Positions 48,000 to 60,239 of a stretch of DNA of 64,000 nt are shown in pieces. How positions within the stretch are numbered: position 1 is the first letter of the stretch; every line of letters starts with the position of its first letter. A program made the translations under genes and the position numbers. Source of the stretch: Owenia fusiformis (Eukaryota; Annelida; Polychaeta; Sabellida; Oweniidae); NCBI GenBank assembly GCA_903813345.2, contig CAIIXF020000005.1, forward strand, positions 2,792,001 to 2,856,000, written 5' to 3'. Below the pieces are notes generated by a model that searched no databases, was not told the origin of the DNA, and was given only the letters and a program-made list of their open reading frames with translations.

Positions 48000-49290
48000 T
48001 GTTAACAAAATGTTTGAAATAATTTGACTTCTACAGAACTGACAGCAATTTATGCGTCCTTGGTGCAGTTAATCAGAAGATCATTTGCAGCAAAGTAGCA
48101 CTGCAGTAATTGAGCAATTACAAGTAGAAAAAGTCCTTATAACTCAACTTTCAGTTAATTAGCTGTGCAAATTATCTGTACATGTGTTGTCGTCAAAATA
48201 AAATTGTGAATATATCAATGATATCATTATCTACTTACAAATTGAAATTATTATCCCTCTACAAACATTATCGGGGGGGGGGCTCTTACCTTAATTACTA
48301 TTACTCTACAACCATAATATTTGTTGTAACTAAATCTAAACTATACCTAATTACCATTCTACCAACACAATCCATTTATCTATTTCTATCATTGTTTATT
48401 TCATTTTACATTACAAAGCTTTTAAATTACAATATTCAAGTCACAGAATAAAAAACTTGTACACAGAAAATCTGTAAAAACGCCGTACGGTGGACTTGAG
48501 GCGACCGTAGTATTCTGCGGCCGCGGTAAGTATATCCCGATTTCGAGGAACACCGAAGACTTGACGTAGAGCAAATGTAACTGGATAAGTTCCATTACAT
48601 TTAACAAACCGACCACTTTATTACAATGCAAGCCGCATTCATATTTTAGACACATTCGATAATTATATGGCAAGAGAAGCATCGAAATTCAAGACAAATA
48701 TTTATTAGTCAAACTACAAACAATCCAAAATATACAAAAGTTAAGTCACTGACATGTTTCTTGACACGTTTCTTAAACGGTTGCTTTGTTGATATTTGAT
48801 TGTTTATTTTTAGGTTTGTTCGGCTCACAAAAATGTATGTTGGGTGTTGAATGAATCTGAAGAGTTTACCATATGCATTTAGCTTACGTTAAGTGCAAAA
48901 TACATTATAAAATGAAATTTGATTTGATATTGAATTATATCATATAAACAAAAATACATTTCCATCTGATTAAGCAGGCTATAACATCCATGTATTTCTA
49001 TTTTTCAAAAAGTCGGGGAACCATAATTGAAAACCAAACCTTTCGGATAATTTCAATTCAGCTATATAAGCTGAATTATTACCCCAAATATCCAACTCGA
49101 AGTAATTATTTCGTCTACTGGTGACTCGTGTCAGATGAGTGAGTGAGTCATAGTATCAAGTATACTGTTACATGTATTTCAGCCTCAAATGCACAGTTAT
49201 GCAACTTAAACAACTTTACAATATTGCATGCATCGGGTATCAAAAGTGAGGATATTAACAGTTTTACTCGAATATCACTAGCCAAAGCTG
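48000..49290. other. Intergenic spacer after gene B
   Basis: AT-rich unique sequence with a 10-G run at about 48271. Short frames have no family resemblance. No gene seen. Confidence 0.4.
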
Positions 49291-49401
49291 GAGCCTTTTT
49301 CACAAAGCATCGCAATTTGAGTGCGATTGGTATCGCTACGCGATTGCTACGTCTATATTCACAATGACGCGATATCGCAATCGCGTAGCAATCGCAATTG
49401 T

Positions 49402-51920
49402 CACTGGGGGGTATCGTGATGCAACAACACCGTGTTGTTGCATCAAGATGGCCAGACTTCCGGTGATAGATTTTCGTACGATATTTTGTTTTCCCAATTT
49501 AAACCCATTTCTAGGACGAGTTGCTCAATAATCATACACGTGCAGTTAGCCCATGATCTATATTTAAAAAAACTCTCATTAGTATGCATGTAGCATCATC
49601 AAGAAGCGAGAAATTCGCCGTTTTAATTCCTCACTATTGATGCAACAACACCACTCTGTTTATCATCGATGATGCAACAACACCAATGTGCTGATGCAAA
49701 AACGCCAATATAATGTATCATTGAATATCAAGCGAAACTGTTTTACGTTCTGTTTATCTCGTAGGTGTTGGTCGGGACATGAATAAAACGCGTGAGTGCG
49801 TGGTTCATGAATGAAACGTATTTTGTTTGGTTCCTTAATGTATTTGTCTTTATGTTACCAAAGTTAAAAGGATATACAAGGTAAACTAAATACATAGGCT
49901 AAGTATTGAATCCCCGGGAGCCAACCTCATTGATAATTTGATATTGTATCTGAAAAATAAAGATTATTCATTTTCTAAATTAAATCCCCTTGGTTTACCG
50001 TATCGTATGGAAATTGTTTACAAAGAACTAATATAACTAGACTTTGGAAATTGAACAAGTTCAATTTCAGACTCCAGATTTGGACTTTTTTAAGCCGAGT
50101 CATCCAGAAAAAGATGGATGGATGGATGAAATAGGAAGGAGGGATAGGACAGAATAGGATGGAACGATAGGAGAGAATAGAGAAGAAAGATAGGATAGAA
50201 TAGCAAGGAAGGATAAGATAGGAAGGATAGGAAGGAAAGGATATGAAGGAATGGAAGGAAAGGATAGGAAGGATAGATAGATAGGAAGGAAAGGATATGA
50301 AGGATAGATAGGAAGGAACGGATAGGGATAAAAGGGATAGGATAGGAAGGATAGGATAGAATAAGAAGGAACGATAGGATAGAATAGTAGGATAGGATAG
50401 GATAGGATAGGATAGGAAGGATGGATGGAAGGATGGATGGATTTTTCGACATTTTCTTGGCTACCCTTGACTTTCTATCAGGATACCATCAGATTGATTT
50501 TTCTCGAAATTTCAAAACGCCATACTTTCCGAACCGGAAGTCGAATCGAAATTTGGTTTGCAGATTCTGATTCCTGGGAAAATTCTATTCTTCATTCATA
50601 ACTCAAACTTTAAATTTGGTGAATTTTTTATTTTGACCTACTTTTTGGACACCATATCTCAAAAGTGGGTTAAAATACTTTCTGACGGCAAAGGGCTAAC
50701 ACTATTAGTACACTCTTGGCTACATGTATACACAATTTCGAAGAATATAATTGAAGTGTAGTGTCAGAATCACAAAAATAAGGAAAACTTTTGAATTTGA
50801 CCTAGATTTTGACCTAGACATTTTTGTGTCCAAATTTTGAAGCTAGATTGCTTTTGAGGTACCCTTCATTTAAAGGCTTTCATTAAATTAAGCTGTACTC
50901 GGTCGTATATATGTCGTATTTTACACTTCAAAAATTTTTTTTCCCTTTGACTAAACATGGGGCACCAAATTTAGCGATTTTGAGTTTTCAAAACGCCATA
51001 ACTTCCGATGAGTGTAGGTTTAATGATATTGCAGTTATACAATGCTATTATATAGAGGTTATTTACTGAGAGGGATTCAATATTGGTTTTATTCCGGGAC
51101 ACATTATGATATTTCCCGAGGGCCCAGGGGGAATCTGGGATTACTGTACCCCTATTAATTTACCTTTTCGGGACCTAAATCCTATTACCTACCTTTTTAC
51201 TCAATCGGGGAGAACGAATCCAAAGAGAACAATACGTCTACATGTGCGCCGTGCAAGATTTCCAATAGCTCGTCGTGTTTACCGAGAACGAAAGATGCTT
51301 GCCCACCATTTTGAATGATACTAACTGGTATCAGGGTCATCAAACTATGGAACAGGGGTTTATGATAATAGATTGGGTTACTATAGCTTGCAATGTTAAA
51401 GGCGATTGAACTATGTTATAAAACAACTTCCAGTACATTATGATATTTAAAAGTATAAATTTTTGAAAATACATATAAAGAATCTTCGCCCGCAGGACGT
51501 GTATTTTGAATGCCTGAGAAGAACGCAAATGGGTACTGGCTCGGTGTTGCAATAGTAGCATTTAAAAATCTGTTCCTCTCGAGATTTATGGTCTTCTGAA
51601 ATCATACTATTAATTGGTGTTGTTGCATCATTGCTCAAATCTAGAGGAGTGTTGTTGCATCTTCGGTTTGGTGTTGTTGCATCAATAGTGAGGAACTAAA
51701 ACCGTGAACTTCTTGCTTCTTGATGATGCTACATGTATACTAATGACAGTTTCTTTAAATATAGATCGTGCGCTAACTTCACGTGTATGGTTATTGAGAA
51801 ACTCGTCCTAGAAATGGGTTTAGATTGGGGAAACAACATATCGTACGAAAATCTATCACCGGAAGTCTGGCCATCTTGATGCAACAACACGGTGTTGTTG
51901 CATCACGATACCCCCCAGTG
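49402..51920. mobile_element. 2.5-kb DNA element with palindromic ends and repeated 13-mers
   Basis: Ends CACTGGGGGGTATCGTG and CACGATACCCCCCAGTG are perfect inverted repeats, flanked by AATTGT on both sides (49396-49401, 51921-51926). Immediately inside each end is the 27-bp palindrome GATGCAACAACAC-N-GTGTTGTTGCATC (49418-49444, 51878-51904). More copies of GATGCAACAACAC occur at 49639 and 49671 and, inverted, at 51617, 51649 and 51671. Arms extend about 290 bp. The interior holds a GGATA minisatellite and noncoding DNA without transposase. Confidence 0.85.
50110..50445. repeat. GGATAGGAA-type minisatellite
   Basis: A degenerate purine-rich tandem repeat of GGATAGGAAGGA-like units inside the 49402-51920 element. 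A long minus-strand frame (50090-50452) rich in Ser, Pro, Leu and Ile is only a translation of this repeat. Confidence 0.9.
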
Positions 51921-52344
51921 AATTGTATCGCACACCCTGCGTGCAGAGTCTAGTTAAACTAAAAGGCGAAGCTCTCTTTTAAGAAGTGAAGTCAAACGAA
52001 TGCAAAGGGTAGTATCGCAATATCTTAGCAACAAAATTAAACGGAAAATTAGTTTGGCAACCTTAACTGAATGTTGACCCCATGAGCATCGCACAGACAC
52101 TTTAATATTGCGACTGTATTGCGACTAGTAGAGGGTAGCCGCAATTGATGATTTGCGATCACCGGATAGATTTTACCTCGTAGTGACATCACAATTAGGC
52201 CACACTGATGTAGCTGTTTGATTTTCTTCTGTATTTCGTACTTTATTGATTTATTTTTCACGAAAGTATCGATTTGACTAGATCAACATTCATTCTAAGC
52301 ACATGCCAAGTCTAAGATCTTACTGACATGATTAAGATTGCGGT

Positions 52345-52383
52345 TAAGCGCCCCCCGATTTTGAGAAAAACGGGGGGCGCTTA
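52345..52383. repeat. Perfect 13-bp-arm GC hairpin
   Basis: TAAGCGCCCCCCG at 52345-52357 and CGGGGGGCGCTTA at 52371-52383 are perfect inverted repeats around a 13-nt loop. This is a strikingly stable stem in AT-rich DNA. No adjacent gene gives it an evident role. Confidence 0.6.
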
Positions 52384-53393
52384 TAGGCATCGATGTTTAG
52401 TATGAATTTCAACCAAACTTTGCACATATAAGGATATACTCATGATCTAGTCAAATCGACATACCTGGTAAAAATCCGAACCATGGTTGGCTTATAAGAA
52501 ACGATAATTGTTTCTGCTGAATAAGAATTTGAGCGATTCTTGCGATTGATATTGCGATATCGCAATCGCATAGGATGCGACATATTGTGAATAAGGCCTC
52601 TGGTGGTTGTAGCATTTTGTAATCAGTATCTATTTCAACTTATTTAACGTCTACGGCTTACACAATTTAAACCACCTATTATTCCGGCGAGTAACATATG
52701 TTCTTGGAAAACGTGTTGCCCAAAGGACTAAATCTATCCATGAGATCTAGAGTTACTAGAATAACTCCAACGTCTCATGCACCATTCAAAAGTTTGCGTG
52801 AGACCCCCTCCCCCACGCGGGGAGGGTAGGGAATTTGATACACGAAGATTGTCGTACCGGGAGTGAGGAATTTGATTTACATGTGTCCGGGAATGGGGCT
52901 TTTGACTGAATCTGTTTCGTCCGGTATACACTTTGGATTCTCGGAATTTGCAAATGATCGGTATATTCAGTGAACTAATGATCCCTCATATCGGGAACAG
53001 TAGAAAATAACTCATCTACACGTTTGGTAAAGCGTCAGGGGTGGAATTGCCGAGAATAACCACTGGAGAGAGGGATTCTAGAATAATACTGAGCAGTGTC
53101 TTAATTATTGGTTTGTCAAGCTTTTTTTCGCCCTTAATTTTTGAAAAACAAATTTTGATTGAAATAATTTGATATAGGTGAATAAAACGGAGGTAGGTAA
53201 CCTATAAAAGTAAAAAGCCAATATCTTAAAATACGTCATTGCATAAATTACAAGTGACCTTTCGAAAATTACTACGATGTGGATTTGTTCCCGATTTCAA
53301 TTTTGTAGCCACTCGTTCTGATTGCAGACGTGCCGACCACCAAAAAGTATTGGAAAAGCACTTTTGTAAAACCGCAATCGTTAGTGTGACTTA

Positions 53394-53495
53394 ATTACAA
53401 TTATTTTTCTAATTAAATACACAGTCAGGGCCAGTAAGGGCCGTAAGGAAAGGGGACCATAATCCCAAGGGGACCATAATTTCTTTTACACCGGG
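53394..53495. repeat. Dispersed repeat copy 2 (partner at 152-255)
   Basis: It shares the GGGGACCATAATCCC..GGGGACCATAATTTC core and CACCGGG end with the copy in gene A's first intron. Same orientation, similar over about 104 bp, then sequences diverge on both sides. Confidence 0.7.
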
Positions 53496-53793
53496 TTGAA
53501 ACCGAAGGCGCCTTTCTAAAACGCATGGCCACGTGTGATGGTGTAATTCCATCAATACACTCATTTCGACATCGTTGGTGAATGTGTTGACTTCCACTTG
53601 TGTGTACGCACAATTTGACATACATTATACCGATAAGTAAATATTTTGGACGGTAACCCCCACCTCAACTATAATTATTTTTCCTTCAAGGTATAAGTCA
53701 GTGGTCCTCCTTTTCATGAAATATATAATAGTTGGAAACCTCATACTTTAAATTCAACTGGATTGCGCCTATGTTTACCCTTTGCTTTCTTTT

Positions 53794-53998
53794 GTCTTCT
53801 AGGCTCTCCGCTTTGGGAACATCTGCCTTTACTGAAACATTTTCTAACCCAGTCGGTATTTACGGATATTACTCAGTCTTTCACTTGTTGAAGCATACCG
53901 GAAACGTCCATAAACGAAGTTGTAACATCACTTTGACTGACAAATCCTTCTTTCGAGATCAACCACCATGTTTTGAGATTCGACCCCTGAAAACATAA
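53794..53998 (+). other. Possible terminal exon of unknown gene
   Basis: A strong polypyrimidine tract and TAG at about 53785-53802 precede an open frame to 53998 reading GTSAFTETFSNPVGIYGYYS and ending FEIRPLKT. Alternatively, ATG at 53771 opens a 75-codon frame with a signal-peptide-like start. I do not recognise the protein and no neighbouring exon was found. Confidence 0.2.
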
Positions 53999-53999
53999 A

Positions 54000-55250
54000 A
54001 AGTAAAATCTTTAGACCCTATTCCAGAGAAACTTAATTATGTCATCACCTTGGCTATTCAACATGTATGTATTGTACATGTGCGTGTATATGGGACAATT
54101 TACGATAATTGATATTTTAAAAATCTGTTGTTGTACTAGAGACTGCGACATATATGTTGATTTCATGGACATGCAATGTGTTATTTTTTGCTGACCAGAC
54201 TTTAAGCAATCATTACCACAAGGTACCTGTTTGGAATATTGCTTATCTTTTTAAAAAATATCACTTTAATGATGGATCTTTAGACAATTAAGTAATTAAG
54301 TAATATTTTATTTTTTTGGCAAATATAAACTCGGATTTCGTAACATAAATGTATCGATTTCGTTGATATTTTTGAGCATGTTAATAAAATGTATGTGCTA
54401 CCAACTATTGAAAACGGGATGTCTGATATGTCTTAGTCACATAATTAAGTATGTTTTACTATATGTATACGATTTGTCAAATATTTGTATCCTCCAACAC
54501 ATCGGCCATATTAATATACACTATTGATGCATTATTTTGGTGAAAGCTATGCCACAAGGTACATTTTGATGACATATCTTCGATTGCAGACAATGGAGAT
54601 ATATGATTGTGTAGGTATTTCTGTCGTGAATTCTTATCATCTTTGAGAAAAAATATTTTTGGATTATTATTTTGAGAAATGAAAGGTCTTAATAGAAGTG
54701 TTTAGATCATCATTATTTAATTTTTAATTAATTGAATTGTCTTTGTAAAACTTTATTAAGCATGTGTTGGAGGATAAAAAATGACTTTAAAATTATGTGA
54801 CATACGTACAATCAAAAGTTAGTTGTATTCATATTTTTATATTTATATTTAAATTACAGCAAAGAATGAGTCATTGCCAAACCAAGAAACAATATATTTC
54901 ACTCTCAGTTTGACATGTGATCATGTTATAACTTTGTGGGAATAGCGATGCATGTAACCTTTACATTTCTATCCAACATCCTATGCTTTCTTTTTATTTC
55001 CATGACTGACACATAACCATACAAGTGAATGATGTTTCCCATTCCCTCATTACCCACGCTGCGTGTTTTTTCATGATGTTATATTTTGAATGCCGTTTGT
55101 CGTTCCCTATGATGAATGTTTGGCCTTAACCCGAAATGATAAATGTTGCTTGCACATCTTAGTCATTGTAAGTGCCAGAATACTTTTATATCGATTCCAA
55201 TGCAAATGATTGCATCCATCGCACTCTTTAATATTTCACGTGCAATATGA
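54000..55250. other. AT-rich spacer
   Basis: Unique AT-rich DNA with no frame, repeat or RNA that I can support. Confidence 0.4.
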
Positions 55251-55257
55251 GCAACAT

Positions 55258-55320
55258 GCCCGTAGCCAGCTTTTAGTAAGGGGGGGGGGTCGAACCCATC
55301 CCCCTGCCCACACATAAACA
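55258..55320. mobile_element. Fragment resembling one end of the 21493 MITE
   Basis: GCCCGTAGCCAG followed by a G-run and GTCGAACCC matches the left end of the 205-bp element at 21493. No matching inverted right end was found nearby, so it is probably a truncated copy. Confidence 0.5.
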
Positions 55321-55379
55321 TTTTCCATACTAAAGCAATACCATGGGCGACCCTGAAAATTCAGAGGGTGGGAGACGAA

Positions 55380-55870
55380 AACAAGGCATCATTGAAGCAT
55401 CAAAGCATCAATTTGAAGCAAGTTGAAAGACCTTTTTTGACCCTGAGAAGGTCATTGAAGGTGATATCTCAAATCTAGCTTCAGATTTGAGCTTCTGAGA
55501 ACTTGTAGATGATTTTGAAAAAAAAGAATTTATCAATTTGAAGCAAGTTGAAAAAAGACCTTTTTGACCTTGAGAAGGTCAAATATTTTTTGACCTTGAG
55601 AATGTCATTGAAGTTCAAATCTATAGTCAGATTTTAACTTTTGAGAACTTCTAGATGATTTTGAAAAAAGAATTGGTCAATTTGAAACAAGTTGACCCTT
55701 TTTGACCTTGAGAAGGTCAATGAAGGTCAAATTTCGCATTTAAAGTCAGATTTGAACTTCTGATAACTTGTAGATGATTTGAAAAAAGAATTGGTCAATT
55801 TGAACCAAGTTGAAAAAATATATTTTTGAACTTGAAAAGGTCAACGAATGTAAAATGTTGGAGGTCAAAT
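55380..55870. repeat. Tandem repeat rich in TGACCTTGAGAAGGTCA
   Basis: About four diverged units of roughly 110-145 bp share TCAATTTGAAGCAAGTTGA, TTTTGACCTTGAGAAGGTCA and GAACTTGTAGATGATTTTGA. The inner TGACC..GGTCA is palindromic. No coding sense. Confidence 0.85.
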
Positions 55871-56379
55871 AGAAAGAATATCGTTCAAGATAGCACGAGC
55901 CTCAAAAGCTACGAAAACCAAATTCCTGTTTAAAGAGCCATATTCTTCACTAAATTGGTTAGATTGTGGGTTTGCTCTTTAACATATTTCACCTACTAAC
56001 GAGAATGACCAGAATATTGGAACCAATTCTAAAAAAATCTTAAAAGATACTTTTGTTGGAATGCGCATCGTTTTCTTTACGAAAACTAAGAATTTACTTT
56101 ATCGTCTAGCTTAGGCACATTTTATTTTGCTCGTACAGTACTAGGTTTTTATTTTATTAAGCAAAAGGTAACGGTTAAAAATAGAAGATGGAATTTCATT
56201 GCTTTACAAAAAACGTTAGAAACGAGGTCAAGAGTAACATATACCACATAATTACCTGATGGATGTAAAAACAATAAACAATTTTGGAAATACTGACAAT
56301 ACATGCATAACATAACTGTAACTGTTATCACTGCTCTTTTCCCTTTGAGAGTACTATACTCAACAATGGATTGGATTTT

Positions 56380-57600
56380 CCTTGGGAATATACACCCGGG
56401 ATGATATCAGAATTAGTGGTCCAAGTGTCAATATGATATTTCCAGAGGCCAACATCATATTTTCTCGAGGAAAAATTCTTATTCCATCACGAACATCAAT
56501 AACTTATTTATACCATAATATTTTTTCACCTGGATTGGACCTGATACGGGAATTTGGACTGATACGGGATCCAATACGGAATCTGATACTGGACTATCAG
56601 TTCTATTCCCTATTTATTTCCCAGGGAAAACATGTTAATATGGAATAAATTGAGGTTATTTAATGGGAGGGATGGAATACGGATTTTAATGAACAAGTTT
56701 AAAATAGAACGAAAAAAACCAAAATAAATCCCTAAGAAAAGTTCTATTAATCCGGGATTTTATTCCATAATACTACTGTTTTCCCAGGGAAATATATAGG
56801 AATAAAAATCGTATTGAATCGTATAACATGAAACAATCATATTGTCCCAAAGAAAAATCGTATTGGAGCGTATTGCACGAAAAATCGTATTGTCCCCGGG
56901 GAAAAATCGTATTGGAGCGTATTAACCTATTTTTGGTTTCCTGTTATTTTTAACCTTACATGTTTATTATGGAATAAATAGGTTATTTCTGGTCGGGATT
57001 GAATATGTGTTTTATTCCTCGGAAAATATGATAGTGCGCTCCCTTGGCCTCGGAAAAAACCATATTCAATCGCTCTCAGTAAATAACCTATATTTGGCTG
57101 ATACTGGATTCAATACGGGATCTGAGATGGGATTTTGGCTGATACGAGATCTGATGCATGATTTTTTGAATATCAATTTTATTCCCTGTTTATGTCCCAG
57201 GGAAAACATGTTATTATGAAATAAATAGAGGTTATTTAATGGGAGGGATGAAATATGAATTCTATTCCGAGAGAAAATATGATATTGGCCAAGGAAAATA
57301 TGATATTGACCGAGGGCGATAGCCCGAGTGTCAATATGATATTTTCCGAGGCCTTTATCATATTTTCTCAAAAAAAAATTCATATTCCATCACGACCATC
57401 AATAACTGATTTATTCTATAATAATTTTCTAAAATAAAACTAAAAGGAAATTACCGGGAACAGTTCTGATACGGAATCTGAGACCAAATTTTTGCTGAAA
57501 CGGGATCCAATACGGGATTTTGGCTGATTCGGGATCTGATACAGGATTTTTTGAATGTCAATTTCATTCCCTGTTATTTTCCCGGGGAAAACATGTTATA
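56380..57600. repeat. Cluster of degenerate palindromic repeats
   Basis: Recurrent motifs CAGGGAAAACATGTTA (about 56626, 57197, 57581), ATATGATATTGACCGAGG and GATACGGGATCCAATACGG occur in both orientations. 57255-57440 forms a long imperfect hairpin around GGGCGATAGCCC. Possibly several rearranged copies of one foldback element. Confidence 0.65.
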
Positions 57601-57839
57601 ATGGAATAATACAAATAATACCATAATTTTTAATGGATCTCTTGGTATTTTGTAATGATATATCATATTTTTATCCACTCATAGATATTGCTATTTGATA
57701 ATCATTTGAATATTGATATCATATATATATTCATTATTGGATTAAGAATCACCTCTTATAAATTATAGGATCCTCTATGTATCCGATGGTTTTTAGCTCA
57801 CATGGTTTTGCAATCGCTCACTTGTCCGTCTGTCAGCTG

Positions 57840-57872
57840 TCTGTCTGCCCGTCCGTCCGTCCGTCTGTCCTT
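57840..57872. repeat. GTCC/GTCT microsatellite
   Basis: A short run of GTCTGTCTGCCCGTCCGTCC-type repeats; a similar piece recurs at about 58709 at the start of the 345-bp tandem repeat. Confidence 0.7.
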
Positions 57873-58689
57873 TTCCTCCTTTTCCTCTTTGCATGCTTAA
57901 TTCCCTTTGTGGTTTGCACTTTCACCTTTTATTGACTTTGTGTACCAATATTGATTTGGCTGAGTTGGAGTATTTTGGTAAGTGGTCCGAAAATGACTTT
58001 AAACTATACAAAATTGTTCCGGTTTATACACATGGTGTATAGTCTAAATAGTCCATTAATCCCATACCCTAACAGGTTAAACATAATTTTTTAAATAAAA
58101 TAAATATACATATGATTTTTTTAAATAGTTTAAAATACTGAGTAAATGGTATAGATATATGAATAGAAAAATAAAAAAATGAAATAAATAAAAAATGTTA
58201 ACTATAAAAATGGAAAACAAATGAAAAATGTTAACTATAAAAATACACCGTACACTGAAGCGTTCATGGACTTGTTAATATAGTCCAGGGACCCAGTTAT
58301 GTCTTATTTATTGAATCCATGCAGGGAAGGGGAGTGTTTCCATGGACTAAAACGTTAAACCCACCTATGCCCAGTCACAAGCCTGAGGAACCTGCTTTTA
58401 TATCTAATGTGGATTTTTATCTTACTAATCATGACTTAAATATTAATATGGGTATTTCCTATAATTAATATATACTGGATTTTAACTTACCAAATATGAC
58501 TTCAATATTAATATGGGTTTAAACCTATAATGAATTAAACCTATAATAAATTAAATACTGGATATGACAAATAAATAAAATCAATTATAATCTACCTATA
58601 TGATGTAGATATCCAAATGTTGGTCTGAATTTATCTTTGTGGAAAGATTGTATGCTTCAGTTGCTCTTTAACAAAACATGTGGGACAGT

Positions 58690-60100
58690 GTATCTATATA
58701 TTACAAGATGTCCGTCCGTCTGTCCGTCAACAATAGTGGCACGTTTTAAAACCTCTGTCGATAGTATTCCTGTTTTAAGTTATTTCTGTTCAACATCAAT
58801 ACAGAAAACTCCCCTATGACTCCTGGTTCAAAAGCTCGCCTATTTTCAAAATGGCCGCCATTTTTGTCTCGCGAAATTCACTTTTGACCCATTTCCTAGC
58901 TTTACAAATAATTTCAGGTGTCCTACATTCTAAAGATCCATGTAAATGTAAAGAGTAGATATATGAAATAATTTTGTTACAAAAAATCAGCGAAAAATTA
59001 TATCCATTTTTTTTATTTTCAGCCATTTTAGTTAACATTGATTTGTCCATCTGACTCGCGAAATCCACTTTTCCGTCAATAACAGTGTCACGTTTTAAAA
59101 CATCTGTCGATAGGATTCCTGTTTTAAGTTATTTCTGTTCAACATCAATACAGAAAACTCCCCTATGACTCCTGGTTCAAAAGCTCGCCTATTATCAAAA
59201 CGGCCGCCATTTTTGTCTCGCGAAATTCACTTTTGACCTATTTCCTAGCTTTACAAATAATTTCAAGTGTCCCACATTGTAAAAATCCACGTCAATGTAA
59301 AGAGTAGATGTATGAAATAATTTTGTTACGAAAAATCAGCAAAAAATTATATCCATTTTTTTTATTTTCAGCCATTTTAGTTAACATTGATTTGTCCATC
59401 TGTCTCGCAAAATCCACTTTTGGACCATTTGCCTTAAAACCTCTGTCGATAGGATTCCTGTTTTCATTTCATTTTGTTCAATATCAATACAAAAAACTCT
59501 CCTATGACTCTTAGTTCAAAAGCTCGCCCATTTTAAAAATGGTCGCCATTCTTGTCTCGCGAAATTCACTTTTGGCCCATTTCCTAGCTTTACAAATAAT
59601 TTCAGCTGTCCTGCATTGTAAAAAGCCCATGTCACTGCAAAGAGTAGTTGTATGAAATAATTTTGTTACAAAAAATCGGCAAAATATTATATCCGTTTTT
59701 TATTTTCAGCCATTTTAGTTAACATTGATTTGTCCAACTGTCTCTCAGTCAGTCCAAAATAGTGGCAAGTTTTAAAACCTCTGTCTGTCAACACTTGGCT
59801 CTTTTTAAATCCTCTGTAGATAGGATTCCCGATTTAAAATATTTTTGTTGAACATCAATAAAGAAAAAAAAACAGTGACTCCTGCTTCAAAATCTCGCCT
59901 ATTTTCAAAATGGCCACCATTTTTGTCTTGGGAAATTCACTTTTGGCCCATTTCCTAGCTTTACAAATAAGTCCAGGTGTCCTGCATTGTAAAAAGCCAT
60001 GTCTTTGTAAAGAGTAGTTGTATGAAATAATTTTGTCACAGAAAATCTGCAAAAAATTATATCCTTTTTTTTATTTTCACTTTTGAGCAACACCATGTGA
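58690..60100. repeat. Tandem repeat of about 345 bp, four copies
   Basis: CTGTCGATAGGATTCCTG-like motifs recur at 58755, 59104, 59443 and 59814 (spacings 349, 339, 371). Each unit contains CAAAATGGCCGCCATTTTTG, a GCGAAATTCACTTTTG block, and ATTTTCAGCCATTTTAGTTA. Copies diverge progressively to the right. Minus-strand frames repeat with the unit and are not genes. Confidence 0.9.
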
Positions 60101-60239
60101 GCCCAGTACCCACGGTACTAATTTTTTTCCGGTTCGAGTGACTCACCAATGGTCACAGCAGCCCCCATAAAATGCCAAATACATGTATATTGATGGTTCA
60201 ACCTTGACTGATTCTTAAATTGAAGTGAACTTGTCCAAA

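Larger units (their letters stand above)
49291..52600. mobile_element. Outer Harbinger-like TIR shell around the 49402 element
   Basis: The left end GAGCCTTTTTCACAAAGC and the complement of the right end GAGGCCTTATTCACAATATG are imperfect inverted repeats. Each is followed by GCGAT/ATCGC-rich palindromic DNA (for example GCTACGCGATTGC at 49335 and its inverse at 49377). 'TTCACAAAGC' ends and ATCGC-rich subterminals recall PIF/Harbinger elements. No target duplication could be fixed and no transposase is visible, so this is tentative. Confidence 0.45.

Noticed and set aside
50090-50452. 120-codon minus-strand frame rich in Ser/Pro/Leu/Ile
   Set aside because: It is the translation of the GGATAGGAA minisatellite, with no other content.
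52049-52261. Minus-strand frame with 'CLCDAHGV' resembling a Harbinger transposase 'CDAH' motif
   Set aside because: The rest does not match a transposase and the sequence is made of ATCGC palindromes; similarity is too short.
58814-60096. Several similar minus-strand frames (MDFASQMDKS..., MQIFCDKIIS...)
   Set aside because: They repeat with the 345-bp tandem unit and carry no domain.
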